Source: Thiothrix lacustris DSM 21227 (GTDB taxonomy: Bacteria > Pseudomonadota > Gammaproteobacteria > Thiotrichales > Thiotrichaceae). From it: a stretch of DNA of 64,000 bases. A model generated the notes under the pieces. The model did no database searches and was not told the origin of the DNA. It saw only the letters and a program-made list of their open reading frames with translations. Shown here in pieces: positions 1-9,213 of this stretch. The DNA lies in the NCBI RefSeq assembly GCF_000621325.1, contig NZ_JHYQ01000003.1:156482-220481 (forward strand). Reading direction: 5' to 3'. Positions within the stretch are counted from its first letter, which is position 1, and each line of letters opens with the position of its first letter. The translations under genes and the position numbers were made by a program.

Positions 1-227
1 AGTGGATTGGTGTGGGGTTGAATATTCGCCCAGCCTTGCTTGCTTCGCTGCGTGAACAAGCGCCGCCCCGTTTACAAGCTGAAATTGATGCGTTGAATGC
101 AGTGCTTTACGGGCGCAGTAGTGGCGGCTGGCAAGGTGCTGCTTTGCTACAGGCACTTCAGGACTTCAAGCCAGCGGGTGCGGCACACGCCAAGGATTCA
201 GGGCTGACGGCACTTTACCCGGATTGA
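1..227 (+). CDS. C-terminus of a BatD-like protein (partial)
   Basis: The reading frame is open from the left edge, so this is the last ~75 codons of a gene that starts outside the window. The visible tail has Leu/Ala-rich helices, a segment reading ALYG and a W-x-GAAL motif (residues WQGAAL). This resembles the C-terminal cytoplasmic end of BatD-type membrane proteins of von Willebrand/BatABD clusters (recalled similarity, not searched). It converges on rep with a 22-nt gap. Identity is tentative because only the tail is visible. Confidence 0.4.
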   Translation, partial: WIGVGLNIRPALLASLREQAPPRLQAEIDALNAVLYGRSSGGWQGAALLQALQDFKPAGAAHAKDSGLTALYPD

Positions 228-249
228 TACGATGAAACGTATTCTTGGC

Positions 250-2247
250 TTAATCCCCTAATAATGCTTGTAAATTAGCTACATAAGCACTGGCAGTTGC
301 TTGCCGCTCTTCGGGTGTGACCACTTTTTTGTCTTCCCATTCCAGATGTTCTGGCGGTAATTCGTCAAGGAAACGGCTGGGTTCGACAGTGGAGGCTTCG
401 CCGTAGCGCGAACGGGTTTTGGCGTAGCTGATGGTGAGGTTTTTCTGGGCGCGGGTAATGCCGACGTAGGCGAGGCGGCGTTCTTCCTGAATGCTTTGTT
501 CGTCGACGCTGTTGGCGTGGGGCAGGAGTTCTTCTTCAACACCGACCAGAAACACGCTGGGGAATTCCAGCCCTTTGGCAGCGTGTAAGGTCATCAGGCT
601 GACCGCATCCTGTTCTTTTTCTTCATTATTACGCTCCAGCATGTCGACCAAACTCATGTGGGCGATGATGTCGCTGAGGGTTTCTTTGCCTGCGCCATCG
701 TCGTGGAGTTTGCGGATCCATTCGACGATTTCCCAGACGTTTTTCATGCGCGATTCGGCTTGTTTGGGGGTATTGCAGGTGTTTTTTAGCCAGTCTTCGT
801 AGCCAATGTCGTTGATGACTTGTTGGGTGATTTTGGTGGGGTCGGCATTTTCGGCGGCACGGGTGACTTCGTGCAGCCAGCCGCAGAACGTTTCGATGCG
901 CTGGGTGGCTTTGGCAGACACGCGCTGGGCAAAGCCGAGTTCTTGGGCGGCAGTGAGCAGGCTGGTTTTGCGTTCGTGGGCGTATTCACCGAGCTTTTCC
1001 AGTGTGGACGTGCCGATTTCGCGTTTGGGTGTGTTGATGATGCGCAGGAAGGCGGCATCGTCGTCGGGATTGCTGATCAGGCGCAGGTAGGCGAGGATGT
1101 CTTTGACTTCGGCGCGTGAGAAAAACGAGGTGCCACCGCTGATTTTGTAGGCGATATTGTTTTCGCGCAGGGCTTTTTCAAACAAGCGGCTTTGGTGATT
1201 GCCTCGGTAGAGGATGGCGAAATCCTTGAACTCAGCGCGGTCGCGGAAGCGGGATTTGAGGATTTCTCCGACGACTTTTTCGACTTCGTGTTCGGGGGTG
1301 CGGGCGGGCATGATGCGGATCGGGTCGCCTTCGCCGAGGGTGCTCCACAGATTTTTCTCGAATAAATGTGGGTTATTGCCGATGAGTTTGTTGGCACTTT
1401 GCAGGATGCGGCTGGTGGAACGGTAGTTTTGTTCCAGCTTGACGACCTTGAGCATGGGGTAATCTTGCTGTAATTGCGCAATGTTTTCCGGGCGTGCGCC
1501 GCGCCAAGCGTAGATGGATTGGTCGTCGTCGCCAACGGCAGTCAGTGCGCCGCGAACGCCAGAGAGTAAGCGGATCAGGCGGTATTGGCAGGCGTTGGTG
1601 TCTTGGTATTCGTCGACTAGCAAGTAGCGTAATTTATTTTGCCAGTGTTGCAGGGCGTCGGGGTGTTGCTCGAACAGTTGCACCGGTAGCACGATGAGGT
1701 CGTCAAAGTCGACGGCGTTATAGGCTTTGATTTGACGCTGGTATTTTTCGTATAAAATCGCGGCGAGTTTTTCGTCGGTGGTATTAGCGAGCAGGGCGGC
1801 TTGCTCGATTGAGATGAAGTCGTTTTTCCAGCGGGAAATGATCCAGCGCAGGTTATCGGCTTCCTCCACATCTTCTTTGTGGGCGAGTTCTTTGAGGATG
1901 GCGGCACTGTCTTGCGCGTCGAGGATGCTGAAATTCTTTTTGTAGCCGAGGCGTTTGGCTTCGCGCTTGATGATATTGAGGCCAAGGGTATGGAAGGTGG
2001 AAACGGTCAACCCTTTGGCTTCTTCCTTGGTCAAAAGTTGCGTGGCACGTTCGCGCATTTCGCGGGCGGCCTTGTTGGTGAAGGTGATCGCGGCGATTTG
2101 GTCGGCAGAATGCACGCCTTTGCGGATCATCCAGGCGATTTTCTGGGTGATCACACGGGTTTTGCCACTGCCAGCGCCCGCGAGGACGAGGAGGGGAGAG
2201 CCGAGGTGCGTGACCGCAGCTTGTTGTTCAGGGTTGAGTCCGTTCAT
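250..2247 (-). CDS. rep: ATP-dependent DNA helicase Rep
   Basis: Superfamily 1A 3'-5' DNA helicase that helps replication forks pass protein roadblocks. The N-terminus reads MNGLNPEQQAAV, then Walker A GAGSGKT at about residues 20-27, the TFTNKAA motif Ia, DEYQDTN Walker B, the GDDDQSIY-WRGA motif and a C-terminal LMTLHAAKGLEF motif. At about 665 residues it matches E. coli Rep (673). I chose the ATG at 2247: it overlaps the stop of the upstream gene as ATGA, while the longer frame needs a TTG at 2277. That overlap couples rep to the TOPRIM-like/ATPase pair upstream. The sequence is GC-richer than those two genes, so rep is probably the native gene and the pair an addition. Confidence 0.95.
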   Translation of the reverse strand: MNGLNPEQQAAVTHLGSPLLVLAGAGSGKTRVITQKIAWMIRKGVHSADQIAAITFTNKAAREMRERATQLLTKEEAKGLTVSTFHTLGLNIIKREAKRLGYKKNFSILDAQDSAAILKELAHKEDVEEADNLRWIISRWKNDFISIEQAALLANTTDEKLAAILYEKYQRQIKAYNAVDFDDLIVLPVQLFEQHPDALQHWQNKLRYLLVDEYQDTNACQYRLIRLLSGVRGALTAVGDDDQSIYAWRGARPENIAQLQQDYPMLKVVKLEQNYRSTSRILQSANKLIGNNPHLFEKNLWSTLGEGDPIRIMPARTPEHEVEKVVGEILKSRFRDRAEFKDFAILYRGNHQSRLFEKALRENNIAYKISGGTSFFSRAEVKDILAYLRLISNPDDDAAFLRIINTPKREIGTSTLEKLGEYAHERKTSLLTAAQELGFAQRVSAKATQRIETFCGWLHEVTRAAENADPTKITQQVINDIGYEDWLKNTCNTPKQAESRMKNVWEIVEWIRKLHDDGAGKETLSDIIAHMSLVDMLERNNEEKEQDAVSLMTLHAAKGLEFPSVFLVGVEEELLPHANSVDEQSIQEERRLAYVGITRAQKNLTISYAKTRSRYGEASTVEPSRFLDELPPEHLEWEDKKVVTPEERQATASAYVANLQALLGD

Positions 2248-2924
2248 GGGGTTGGATTGAATACTTTTTGTAGCCAAGTAATTAGGGCAATAAAATTGGG
2301 GTGATCCTTTTCAAACAAGCCTTGGTGATAAGCATATGAGGGGGATATACCGGGTTCTTTTTGCCATGCGAGCCAGGTGGATAGGTGAGCTTTTGAATCG
2401 TGGTGGTCAGCAAAAGTTTTGAGTTCGCCAAGATTACCAATTGTAGTTTTGGCGTGGTTCAGTAGGTCATTCTGACTTGGTTTTGTGGTACTGATGAACA
2501 AGTCTTCGATCATTCCGTCAGAAAAGTGATTTGGCATGATCCAAATGCCAATTTTTGCCCCTGATGGGTGTGAAAAAATTTCACCGTTACCTTCTTGGAG
2601 AGGCATATCAGTGATAATAAAACCCTTGTCAGATAAAAGTGATGTAAGTTGATCTCGGCGATTGTTAAAGCCATTCAGCTCTTGAGTAGAGTGGTCAGCA
2701 TCGACAATGACACCTAATGTTGAGACTTGCCCACGAATTAATAAATCAACTTGCAGTTTGAGTTGCTTGTATAGAGGCTGAAGCCCATTTCTATAAATCT
2801 GGGCATCAACATCACGGGGTATTTTAGGTTCGATTTCAACTTGACTGGGAAGATCAGCTAATAATTGATTAAAAAATTTCTGATCGCTGGCTCCTTCGAC
2901 CAATAGGATGTTTTTTGTTTGCAT
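2244..2924 (-). CDS. TOPRIM-like / DUF3226-type protein, ATPase partner
   Basis: A 226-residue soluble protein. The N-terminus NILLVEGASDQKFF has the TOPRIM-type glutamate in the VEG motif, followed by VIVDADHS (DxD) near residue 95 and an IEDLF motif near residue 165. This is the layout of DUF3226/DUF4435-like TOPRIM proteins, which accompany OLD-like ATPases (family knowledge). Its start overlaps the upstream ATPase stop by one base, and its stop overlaps the rep start, so the three genes form a tight unit. The gene is visibly AT-richer than rep, which suggests transfer. A likely role is the nuclease or effector half of an ATPase-nuclease pair (inference). The TOPRIM assignment is by motif only. 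Confidence 0.7.
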   Translation of the reverse strand: MQTKNILLVEGASDQKFFNQLLADLPSQVEIEPKIPRDVDAQIYRNGLQPLYKQLKLQVDLLIRGQVSTLGVIVDADHSTQELNGFNNRRDQLTSLLSDKGFIITDMPLQEGNGEIFSHPSGAKIGIWIMPNHFSDGMIEDLFISTTKPSQNDLLNHAKTTIGNLGELKTFADHHDSKAHLSTWLAWQKEPGISPSYAYHQGLFEKDHPNFIALITWLQKVFNPTP

Positions 2925-3856
2925 CAGCGTACTTCCATCCCTGTCTCAGCAATCAGTTTGATGTCATCTTCGTTGTACGTTAGTGCAGTGATTTTGCCTT
3001 TATCAATCGCCCGTTCGTTACGCCCCAATGAGATGAGGCGGCCTTCCTCTTCAGACTGAAGCGCAATTTTGCTGAATGCCCTGATCGTATCTTGGCTATG
3101 AGTCGTTGCAAATACCTGAATATCAAGCTCCTTTGCTAACTTGAATAGCTTCTCCCACACATCTTCCTGAATCGAATAGTGCAAGCCATTCTCGAACTCG
3201 TCGATCATCAGATAGCCACCTTTGGCTTGATAAGCGTACAGGAATATTTGCAGTAGACGACTCATGCCTTCACCCATAGATTTTATAGAGCGAGCTTCTT
3301 CTTCGCCTGCAACAGAAACCATAGTCACTTGGTTTGTTGTGTAAAAAACATCGTCAATATTTTTATCTATAATCTGTAAGGCATTTTTTAGTAGCTGGTC
3401 TTTTTTTTGTATTCTTATTTTATCCCATGCCTTAGCTAATTCTTTTTCTGGATATATGGTTGTTTTGATGAAGGAAAATGTATGATTATCTTCGGGGAAT
3501 AGTTGTTCGTGTACATGCTTTTCTGTAAGGTTCTTGTCGTTTATCACTACACTAACATCCACACGACCATTTTGTGAGTGATGTTTATATTGAATATAGT
3601 TTTTTTTAGATGAATCCCCAATATAGGAATCTCCTTCTAAAATACTTAGGGTGTTTTTTGAAAATACTTCACCCCTCATTTTTGCAATATCCTTTAAAGC
3701 CTGTGAATGACCATGCTGTGAAAAAAGTGCAATAGCCTCCAACAACGTACTCTTCCCGCTATTGTTCTTCCCCACGATTAGGTTCACCCGCCCCAGCGAG
3801 GGGATGGTGAGGTCTTCAAAGCAGCGGAAATTCTTGATGTGCAGGCTGTCGAGCAT
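2924..3856 (-). CDS. AAA15/OLD-like ATPase
   Basis: A 310-residue ATPase of the RecF/OLD/SMC type. The N-terminus LHIKNFRCFEDLTI leads into Walker A GKNNSGKST (residues 30-38). A Walker B-like LMIDEFENGLHY lies near residue 215, followed by the H-loop segment FATTHSQD near 250. There is no C-terminal TOPRIM domain; that function appears to be in the separate overlapping downstream gene. The family is common in phage-defence pairs such as PARIS and in split OLD systems (established). The middle third is AT-rich and unlike the flanking chromosome. No clear promoter was identified in the 83-nt gap to the divergent gene at 3940. Confidence 0.85.
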   Translation of the reverse strand: MLDSLHIKNFRCFEDLTIPSLGRVNLIVGKNNSGKSTLLEAIALFSQHGHSQALKDIAKMRGEVFSKNTLSILEGDSYIGDSSKKNYIQYKHHSQNGRVDVSVVINDKNLTEKHVHEQLFPEDNHTFSFIKTTIYPEKELAKAWDKIRIQKKDQLLKNALQIIDKNIDDVFYTTNQVTMVSVAGEEEARSIKSMGEGMSRLLQIFLYAYQAKGGYLMIDEFENGLHYSIQEDVWEKLFKLAKELDIQVFATTHSQDTIRAFSKIALQSEEEGRLISLGRNERAIDKGKITALTYNEDDIKLIAETGMEVR

Positions 3857-3926
3857 GGTGGTTGTCCTTCATCCATAAGTCTCCGAACTATAGCAAATTC
3901 CGGCTAGAGGCGTGAACAAGTGCATG

Positions 3927-3932
3927 TATAAT
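3927..3932 (+). promoter_or_regulatory. TATAAT -10 box close to the thioredoxin-like gene
   Basis: A perfect TATAAT ends only 7 nt before the ATG at 3940 and no Shine-Dalgarno lies between them. A transcript from it would be leaderless or nearly so. No good -35 box is visible, so this could be chance. Confidence 0.35.
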
Positions 3933-3939
3933 CCCCATC

Positions 3940-4284
3940 ATGATAACGATTGCAAGCCTTACCGATCTCAATTTTCACCATGTGCTGACAGAAACGCCCG
4001 GCGCTGCACTGGTATTTTTCACCGCGCCCAACTGCGGGGCGTGCCGCAACCTCAAGATTGCACTGGAAAAATACCGGCGTGAGTTTCTACCCTTACCCGT
4101 CTTCGAGGTGGATGCCGTCCACAATGGCGGGCTGGTGAACGCGCTGGAGATTTTCCATTTGCCCGCAATGTACCTGTATGTGGATGGGCATTATCACTGT
4201 GAACTCCATTCCGAACCACTGCCCACGCGGATTCACGTAGCCATTCAGGCCGCACTGCAATTACCCGCCGAGGATGAGCCATGA
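3940..4284 (+). CDS. thioredoxin-family protein
   Basis: A 114-residue protein with a single thioredoxin-like domain. The active-site motif is C32-G-A-C35 after the strand ALVFFTAPN, and a cis-proline segment HLPAMYLYVDG lies near residue 75. No signal peptide is seen, so it is probably cytoplasmic and acts as a thiol-disulfide reductase or co-chaperone. Its last codons overlap the ampD start as ATGA (4281-4284), so the two are translationally coupled. The CGAC motif differs from the CGPC of classical thioredoxins; substrate unknown. Confidence 0.8.
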   Translation: MITIASLTDLNFHHVLTETPGAALVFFTAPNCGACRNLKIALEKYRREFLPLPVFEVDAVHNGGLVNALEIFHLPAMYLYVDGHYHCELHSEPLPTRIHVAIQAALQLPAEDEP

Positions 4285-4892
4285 TCATTGATGCAGAAAC
4301 CGGCCTGCTGGACATTGCCCGCCAGTGCCCATCCCCCAACCACGATGAACGCCCGAATGGCTGTGTGCCGGAACTGATCGTGTTGCACAATATCAGCTTG
4401 CCGCCTTATGAGTTTGGCGGGAATTGGATCGACCAGCTCTTCACCAATCAACTCGACCCGACGGCGCACCCGTTTTTTGCCGATATTTGCCATTTACGGG
4501 TTGCCAGTCACTTGCTGATCCGACGTGAAGGTGAAATCGTGCAATACGTGCCGTTCCATTTACGGGCATTTCACGCGGGCGTGTCGCAGTGGCGCGGGCG
4601 GGAGCGTTGCAATGACTTTTCCATCGGTATCGAAATCGAAGGCACTGATTTTGAAGTTTTCACCGAAGCTCAGTACCAACAGTTGGCGCAATTGCTGCCT
4701 GCGCTGGTGGCTGCCTATCCGGGTTTGAGTTTGCAGCACATTACCGGGCACGAACATATTGCACCAGGGCGCAAAACAGATCCTGGTCCATTTTTCGATT
4801 GGCAACGTTTGAGTGGGGTGTTAGCGGTGGACTTACCCGCTTCTGCAAGCAGTGAATATCCGCTTGTTGTAGAAATACCACTGCCAGCATAA
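4281..4892 (+). CDS. ampD: 1,6-anhydro-N-acetylmuramyl-L-alanine amidase AmpD
   Basis: Zinc amidase that cleaves the peptide from anhydromuropeptides during cytoplasmic peptidoglycan recycling. In strains with AmpR/AmpC it also keeps beta-lactamase repressed. The N-acetylmuramoyl-L-alanine amidase type 2 fold is seen in LIVLHN (zinc ligand His36), the FSIGIEIEG strand and the GHEHIAPGRKTDPGP block holding the other His and Asp ligands. At 203 residues it is slightly longer than E. coli AmpD (183). It lacks a signal peptide, as expected for cytoplasmic AmpD rather than AmiD. Confidence 0.93.
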   Translation: MIIDAETGLLDIARQCPSPNHDERPNGCVPELIVLHNISLPPYEFGGNWIDQLFTNQLDPTAHPFFADICHLRVASHLLIRREGEIVQYVPFHLRAFHAGVSQWRGRERCNDFSIGIEIEGTDFEVFTEAQYQQLAQLLPALVAAYPGLSLQHITGHEHIAPGRKTDPGPFFDWQRLSGVLAVDLPASASSEYPLVVEIPLPA

Positions 4893-4994
4893 AAAAGATT
4901 CAATCGGCAAAGTTTTCATACTGCCCTATACTCTGTGTATGTTGTTTGAATAAGACAGTTGATACATCGCCATACACAAACGAGGGAGTGTTTC

Positions 4995-5603
4995 ATGAGT
5001 ATGCAAAAACCGATATCCAAATCATTCATGCAGACACGCAGGGATTTGCTGTTATTGCCATTAATGTTGATGGCTGAACGCGTGCTTGCTGTGTCAGTAC
5101 CTGAGTTACCCGCTGGCTCTTGCCCGTTAAACAGTGGTGGCCCATCATTATTGGGGACAAAATGGCGTTTATATTCTGTCTATGACAATAAAGTGCCGCC
5201 AGAACTGGATGTCACGATGGAAGTGGGTGATAACGCACTGAAGGGTTTTGCAGGTTGTAATGATTATACGGCTGTCTTTCAAAGAGTTGGGCACACAGGG
5301 TTTAAGATGGCCAAGATTGAGCGAGGTGAAAAGGGTTGCCCGGTATTATCGACGGGTGCTGGTTTACCAACGATCAATGTGGGGAGTTGGGAAGGCAGTT
5401 ACTTGCGAACCTTAGGGCGTGCGGGAAGTGTTCAGCAGGAAGGTAGTCTGTTGCAATTTTTCAACATGAATGGCGCACCATCAGTGGTATTTACCAAACA
5501 TTACGGGGATGCTGGTGTGGAAAATGCCGCACCAGAAACCCCGCCAGCAGAGGGTACAGTACCCGCGCCTGCACCAGAACCGGCACCTCCTGCGACTTCC
5601 TGA
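4995..5603 (+). CDS. secreted META-domain (HslJ-like) protein
   Basis: A 202-residue exported protein of unknown function. I start it at the ATG at 4995, six bases after GAGGGAG. The N-terminus has a twin-arginine-like signal, TRRDLLLLP, followed by a hydrophobic stretch, so Tat export is possible. After it comes a META/HslJ-type domain: GTKWRLYSV, a GFAGCNDYTA motif, then a late GCP segment (about residues 45-115). The last 30 residues are a Pro/Ala/Glu-rich tail (PAPAPEPAPP). META domains occur in outer-membrane and periplasmic proteins, some linked to stress resistance. Confidence 0.7.
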   Translation: MSMQKPISKSFMQTRRDLLLLPLMLMAERVLAVSVPELPAGSCPLNSGGPSLLGTKWRLYSVYDNKVPPELDVTMEVGDNALKGFAGCNDYTAVFQRVGHTGFKMAKIERGEKGCPVLSTGAGLPTINVGSWEGSYLRTLGRAGSVQQEGSLLQFFNMNGAPSVVFTKHYGDAGVENAAPETPPAEGTVPAPAPEPAPPATS

Positions 5604-5633
5604 TGAAAACACGCTAGATTGAGGTTAAAAGGG

Positions 5634-5642
5634 TGGTATGAT
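5634..5642 (+). promoter_or_regulatory. extended -10 promoter of glyA
   Basis: TGGTATGAT is an extended -10 element (TGn plus TATGAT) about 40 nt before the glyA start. No matching -35 box is present, as is common for extended -10 promoters. A ribosome-binding site AGGAG follows near 5670. Confidence 0.45.
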
Positions 5643-5683
5643 ACAAGGCTTTTTTAGCTTCTAACGCGCAGGAGAAAAGCGGC

Positions 5684-6961
5684 ATGTTTTCTAGCCAGAT
5701 GAAAATCGCAGGTTATGACGATGAATTGTGGGATGCGATGCAGTCCGAAGTGCGTCGTCAAGAAGAGCACATTGAACTGATAGCTTCTGAAAACTACGCT
5801 AGCCCGCGTGTGATGGAAGCTCAGGGTTCTGTGTTGACCAATAAATACGCGGAAGGCTACCCGGCCAAGCGTTATTATGGTGGTTGCGAATACGTCGATA
5901 AAGCCGAGCAGCTTGCCATTGACCGCGTTAAACAATTGTTTGGCGCGGATTATGCCAACGTGCAACCGCATTCCGGCTCACAGGCCAACGCAGCCGTTTA
6001 CATGGCGCTGTTGAACCCCGGTGATACTGTACTGGGCATGAGCCTGGCACACGGTGGTCACTTGACCCACGGTGCCAAAGTCAACTTCTCCGGCAAAATC
6101 TACAACGCAGTGCAATACGGCATCACCGATGATGGCTACATTGACTATGCTGAAGTTGAGCGCCTGGCGGTTGAACACAAGCCCAAAATGATCGTGGCAG
6201 GTTTTTCGGCTTACTCCCGCGTCATTGACTGGAGCAAGTTCCGCGAAATCGCCGATAAAGTTGGTGCGTACCTGATGGTAGACATGGCACACGTTGCCGG
6301 TTTGGTGGCCGCAGGCGTGTACCCCAGCCCGGTGCAAATTGCTGACGTGACCACGTCCACGACGCACAAAACCTTGCGTGGTCCGCGTGGTGGTATCATT
6401 TTGGCGAAATCCAATCCTGATTTGGAAAAGAAGTTCAACTCACTGGTATTTCCCGGTATTCAAGGCGGCCCCTTGATGCACGTCATTGCTGCCAAAGCGG
6501 TGGCTTTCAAGGAAGCCCTCGAACCTGAATTTACCGTTTACCAGCAGCAAGTCGCCAAGAATGCCAAAGTCATGGCAGAAACCCTGATTGCACGCGGTTA
6601 CAAGATCGTTTCCGGTGGAACGGATAATCACCTGATGCTGGTTGACCTGATTGCCAAAGGCATTACCGGCAAGGCTGCGGATGCGGCGCTGGGTGCTGCG
6701 AACATCACCGTTAACAAGAACTCCGTGCCGAATGACCCGCAATCGCCTTTCGTTACCAGCGGTATCCGCGTGGGTACGCCTGCAATTACCACCCGTGGTT
6801 TCAAGGAAGCAGAATCCGCGCAACTGGCTAACTGGATGGCAGACGTGTTGGACAATGTGGAAGACACTGCCACGATCGAACGGGTGAAAGAGCAAGTGCT
6901 GGACATTTGCGCGCGATTCCCGGTCTACAAGTCTACCTCGTTTGGCGATCACCCGGCGTAA
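5684..6961 (+). CDS. glyA: serine hydroxymethyltransferase
   Basis: PLP enzyme converting serine and tetrahydrofolate to glycine and 5,10-methylene-THF, the main one-carbon source. The 425-residue length is normal. The PLP lysine is K229 in [23 protein letters not shown] (31-38), YYGGCEYVD and HSGSQAN are conserved folate and PLP contacts. The start is supported by AGGAG upstream. It heads a canonical glyA-nrdR-rib-nusB cluster, with nrdR 6 nt downstream. Confidence 0.97.
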   Translation: MFSSQMKIAGYDDELWDAMQSEVRRQEEHIELIASENYASPRVMEAQGSVLTNKYAEGYPAKRYYGGCEYVDKAEQLAIDRVKQLFGADYANVQPHSGSQANAAVYMALLNPGDTVLGMSLAHGGHLTHGAKVNFSGKIYNAVQYGITDDGYIDYAEVERLAVEHKPKMIVAGFSAYSRVIDWSKFREIADKVGAYLMVDMAHVAGLVAAGVYPSPVQIADVTTSTTHKTLRGPRGGIILAKSNPDLEKKFNSLVFPGIQGGPLMHVIAAKAVAFKEALEPEFTVYQQQVAKNAKVMAETLIARGYKIVSGGTDNHLMLVDLIAKGITGKAADAALGAANITVNKNSVPNDPQSPFVTSGIRVGTPAITTRGFKEAESAQLANWMADVLDNVEDTATIERVKEQVLDICARFPVYKSTSFGDHPA

Positions 6962-6967
6962 GGCGTC

Positions 6968-7426
6968 ATGCGATGCCCTTTTTGCGGTGCCGATGACACG
7001 CGGGTAGTCGATTCACGCTTGGCGAACGAAGGCGATCAAGTGCGCCGTCGTCGCCGTTGCGTGGTATGCGATGAGCGCTTTACCACCTATGAAGTGGCAG
7101 AGTTGACTCTGCCACGTGTGATCAAATCCAATGCCGCCCGCGAACCGTTTAACGACGACAAATTGCGTGGCGGCATTATGCGTGCGCTGGAAAAACGCCC
7201 GGTATCCATTGAAAGTATCGAGGCCGCTCTCAGCCATATTCGCAAAACCATCCTGATTAGCGGCGAACGCGAAGTGCCATCCTCCATGATTGGCGAGCTG
7301 GTGATGCATGAGTTGCGGCGACTAGATGAAGTTGCCTACATTCGTTTCGCTTCCGTTTACCGGCGTTTTGACGATATTGAAGAATTCCGCAGCATGATCG
7401 AACATCTGGAAAATGATCAGGCATGA
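6968..7426 (+). CDS. nrdR: transcriptional repressor NrdR
   Basis: Repressor of ribonucleotide reductase genes that senses ATP/dATP. It has the zinc ribbon CPFC (C3, C6) and CVVC (C31, C34), followed by the ATP-cone domain ([19 protein letters not shown] onward). The length of 152 residues is standard. Its last bases overlap the ribD start as ATGA. Linkage to ribD is conserved in many bacteria. Confidence 0.96.
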   Translation: MRCPFCGADDTRVVDSRLANEGDQVRRRRRCVVCDERFTTYEVAELTLPRVIKSNAAREPFNDDKLRGGIMRALEKRPVSIESIEAALSHIRKTILISGEREVPSSMIGELVMHELRRLDEVAYIRFASVYRRFDDIEEFRSMIEHLENDQA

Positions 7427-8538
7427 ATTTTACCCCCGACGACCACCGTTACATGGCACGGGCGCTGCAACTGGCGCGACGCGGGCTTTACACGACCCAA
7501 CCTAACCCACGCGTGGGTTGTGTGATCGTGCGTGATGGGCAAATCGTCGGCGAAGGCTGGCACGAACGTGCTGGCGAACCACACGCCGAAGTCCACGCCT
7601 TACGCATGGCGGGTGAAGCCGCTTGCGGAGCCACTGCTTATGTAACCCTAGAACCCTGTTCCCATTACGGGCGCACGCCGCCGTGTGCCAATGCTTTGGT
7701 GCAAGCAGGTGTGGCACGGGTCGTTGCCGCAATGGTTGACCCCAACCCGCTGGTGGCTGGCAAAGGTTTACAGATGCTGCAACAGGCTGGTATTACCACC
7801 GCTGCGGGATTGCTGGAAAGTGAAGCACGCGCCCTCAACCCCGGTTTCATTTCGCGCATGGAACGCAACCGCCCCTACATCCGCCTGAAAATGGCGATGA
7901 GCCTTGACGGACGTACCGCGATGGAATCCGGCGAAAGCGTGTGGATCACGGGTGAAGCTGCGCGGCGGGATGTGCAATTTCTACGGGCGCAAGCAGGCGC
8001 AATCCTCACAGGTATCGGCACAGTGCTGGCGGATAACCCTTCGCTCAACGTGCGCCTGAGTGCCGATGAGTTGGGGATTAGCGGTGAAGTGCGCCAGCCT
8101 ACACGGGTAGTGCTCGACTCTGCGTTACAATTCCCCTTGAACGCTGTCATGCTCACCTTACCGGGTGACATTCTCCTGTACACCTGTAGCGCTGATGTGC
8201 AAAAAATAGCGCAACTGGAACAAGCTGGGGCAAAAGTCCGGCATTTTTCCGGCAACACCTTGCAACTGTCCGACGTCATGAGTGCTTTGGTGGAGGATGG
8301 CATTAGCGAAGTTCACGTGGAAGCGGGGGCAACCCTCGGCGGTGCGCTGGTCGAACAGGGTTTTGCTGACGAGTTGGTGATTTACCTTGCGCCGCATTTG
8401 ATGGGTTCCAGCGCCCGTGCTTTGTTTAATTTGCCGCATATTGCGCAGATGAGTGAGCGCATTCCGTTGGAAATTCGTGATATTCGCGCAGTAGGGCAAG
8501 ATTGGCGTATTATTGCCAGCCTGCAAACCAGAGGTTAA
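7423..8538 (+). CDS. ribD: bifunctional pyrimidine deaminase/reductase RibD
   Basis: Second and third steps of riboflavin synthesis. The N-terminal deaminase (about residues 1-145) has the zinc motif HAEVHAL and [12 protein letters not shown]. The C-terminal NADPH reductase domain starts near [14 protein letters not shown] (about 155) and includes the [11 protein letters not shown] segment. The length of 371 residues matches E. coli RibD (367). It overlaps nrdR upstream and is followed after 6 nt by the riboflavin synthase gene. Confidence 0.96.
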   Translation: MNFTPDDHRYMARALQLARRGLYTTQPNPRVGCVIVRDGQIVGEGWHERAGEPHAEVHALRMAGEAACGATAYVTLEPCSHYGRTPPCANALVQAGVARVVAAMVDPNPLVAGKGLQMLQQAGITTAAGLLESEARALNPGFISRMERNRPYIRLKMAMSLDGRTAMESGESVWITGEAARRDVQFLRAQAGAILTGIGTVLADNPSLNVRLSADELGISGEVRQPTRVVLDSALQFPLNAVMLTLPGDILLYTCSADVQKIAQLEQAGAKVRHFSGNTLQLSDVMSALVEDGISEVHVEAGATLGGALVEQGFADELVIYLAPHLMGSSARALFNLPHIAQMSERIPLEIRDIRAVGQDWRIIASLQTRG

Positions 8539-8544
8539 AAACGG

Positions 8545-9207
8545 ATGTTTACCGGCATTATCGAATCCATTGGCACGATCCGCGACATGCAGCCCAAAGG
8601 CGGCGACATGCGCTTGACCCTTGCGACCGGCAAATTGGACATGAGTGATGTTGCCCTCGGCGACAGCATTGCGGTGAATGGCGTGTGTTTGACGGCGATT
8701 GCCTTTGATAGCAGCAGTTTCAGCGCTGACGTTTCCCGCGAAACCTTATCCCTGACCAGCCTTGGCAATCTGTCACGTGGCTCGAAAGTGAATCTGGAAA
8801 AAGCCCTGACCCTGCAAACCCGTCTCGGTGGGCATCTGGTCAGTGGTCACGTCGATGGTTTGGGTGAAATCATCAGCCGTCACGACGATGCGCGTTCGGT
8901 GCGTTTCAGCATCCGCGCCCCGGATAGCCTCGCCAAATACATTTCGGCGAAAGGCTCGATCACGGTCGATGGCACCAGCCTCACCGTCAACAAGGTCGAT
9001 GGCAGCACTTTTGAACTCAATATCGTCCCGCACACGCTGGAAGAAACCATCATTGCCGACTACCGCAGCGGCACGAAGGTCAATCTGGAAGTCGATGTCA
9101 TTGCCCGTTACCTTGAGCGCCTGCTGCTGGGCGACAAAGCTGCATATCCGACCACGGGTGGCGGTATTACTGAAGCATTCCTCGCCGAACACGGCTTTAT
9201 GAAGTGA
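8545..9207 (+). CDS. ribE: riboflavin synthase, alpha subunit
   Basis: Condenses two 6,7-dimethyl-8-ribityllumazines into riboflavin plus the pyrimidinedione. It starts with the diagnostic MFTGIIE and holds two lumazine-binding repeats (about 1-97 and 98-195), each with a G-x-SL/VCLT-type segment (AVNGVCLT; TVDGTSLTV). The length of 220 residues is normal. Known as ribC in E. coli and ribE in many other bacteria. ribBA follows after 6 nt. Confidence 0.96.
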   Translation: MFTGIIESIGTIRDMQPKGGDMRLTLATGKLDMSDVALGDSIAVNGVCLTAIAFDSSSFSADVSRETLSLTSLGNLSRGSKVNLEKALTLQTRLGGHLVSGHVDGLGEIISRHDDARSVRFSIRAPDSLAKYISAKGSITVDGTSLTVNKVDGSTFELNIVPHTLEETIIADYRSGTKVNLEVDVIARYLERLLLGDKAAYPTTGGGITEAFLAEHGFMK

Positions 9208-9213
9208 GAAACC

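Noticed and set aside
250..3856. Full Gabija system (GajA/GajB)
   Set aside because: The ATPase and TOPRIM-like parts are separate genes and the helicase is a normal-length Rep, so a plain Gabija call is not supported.
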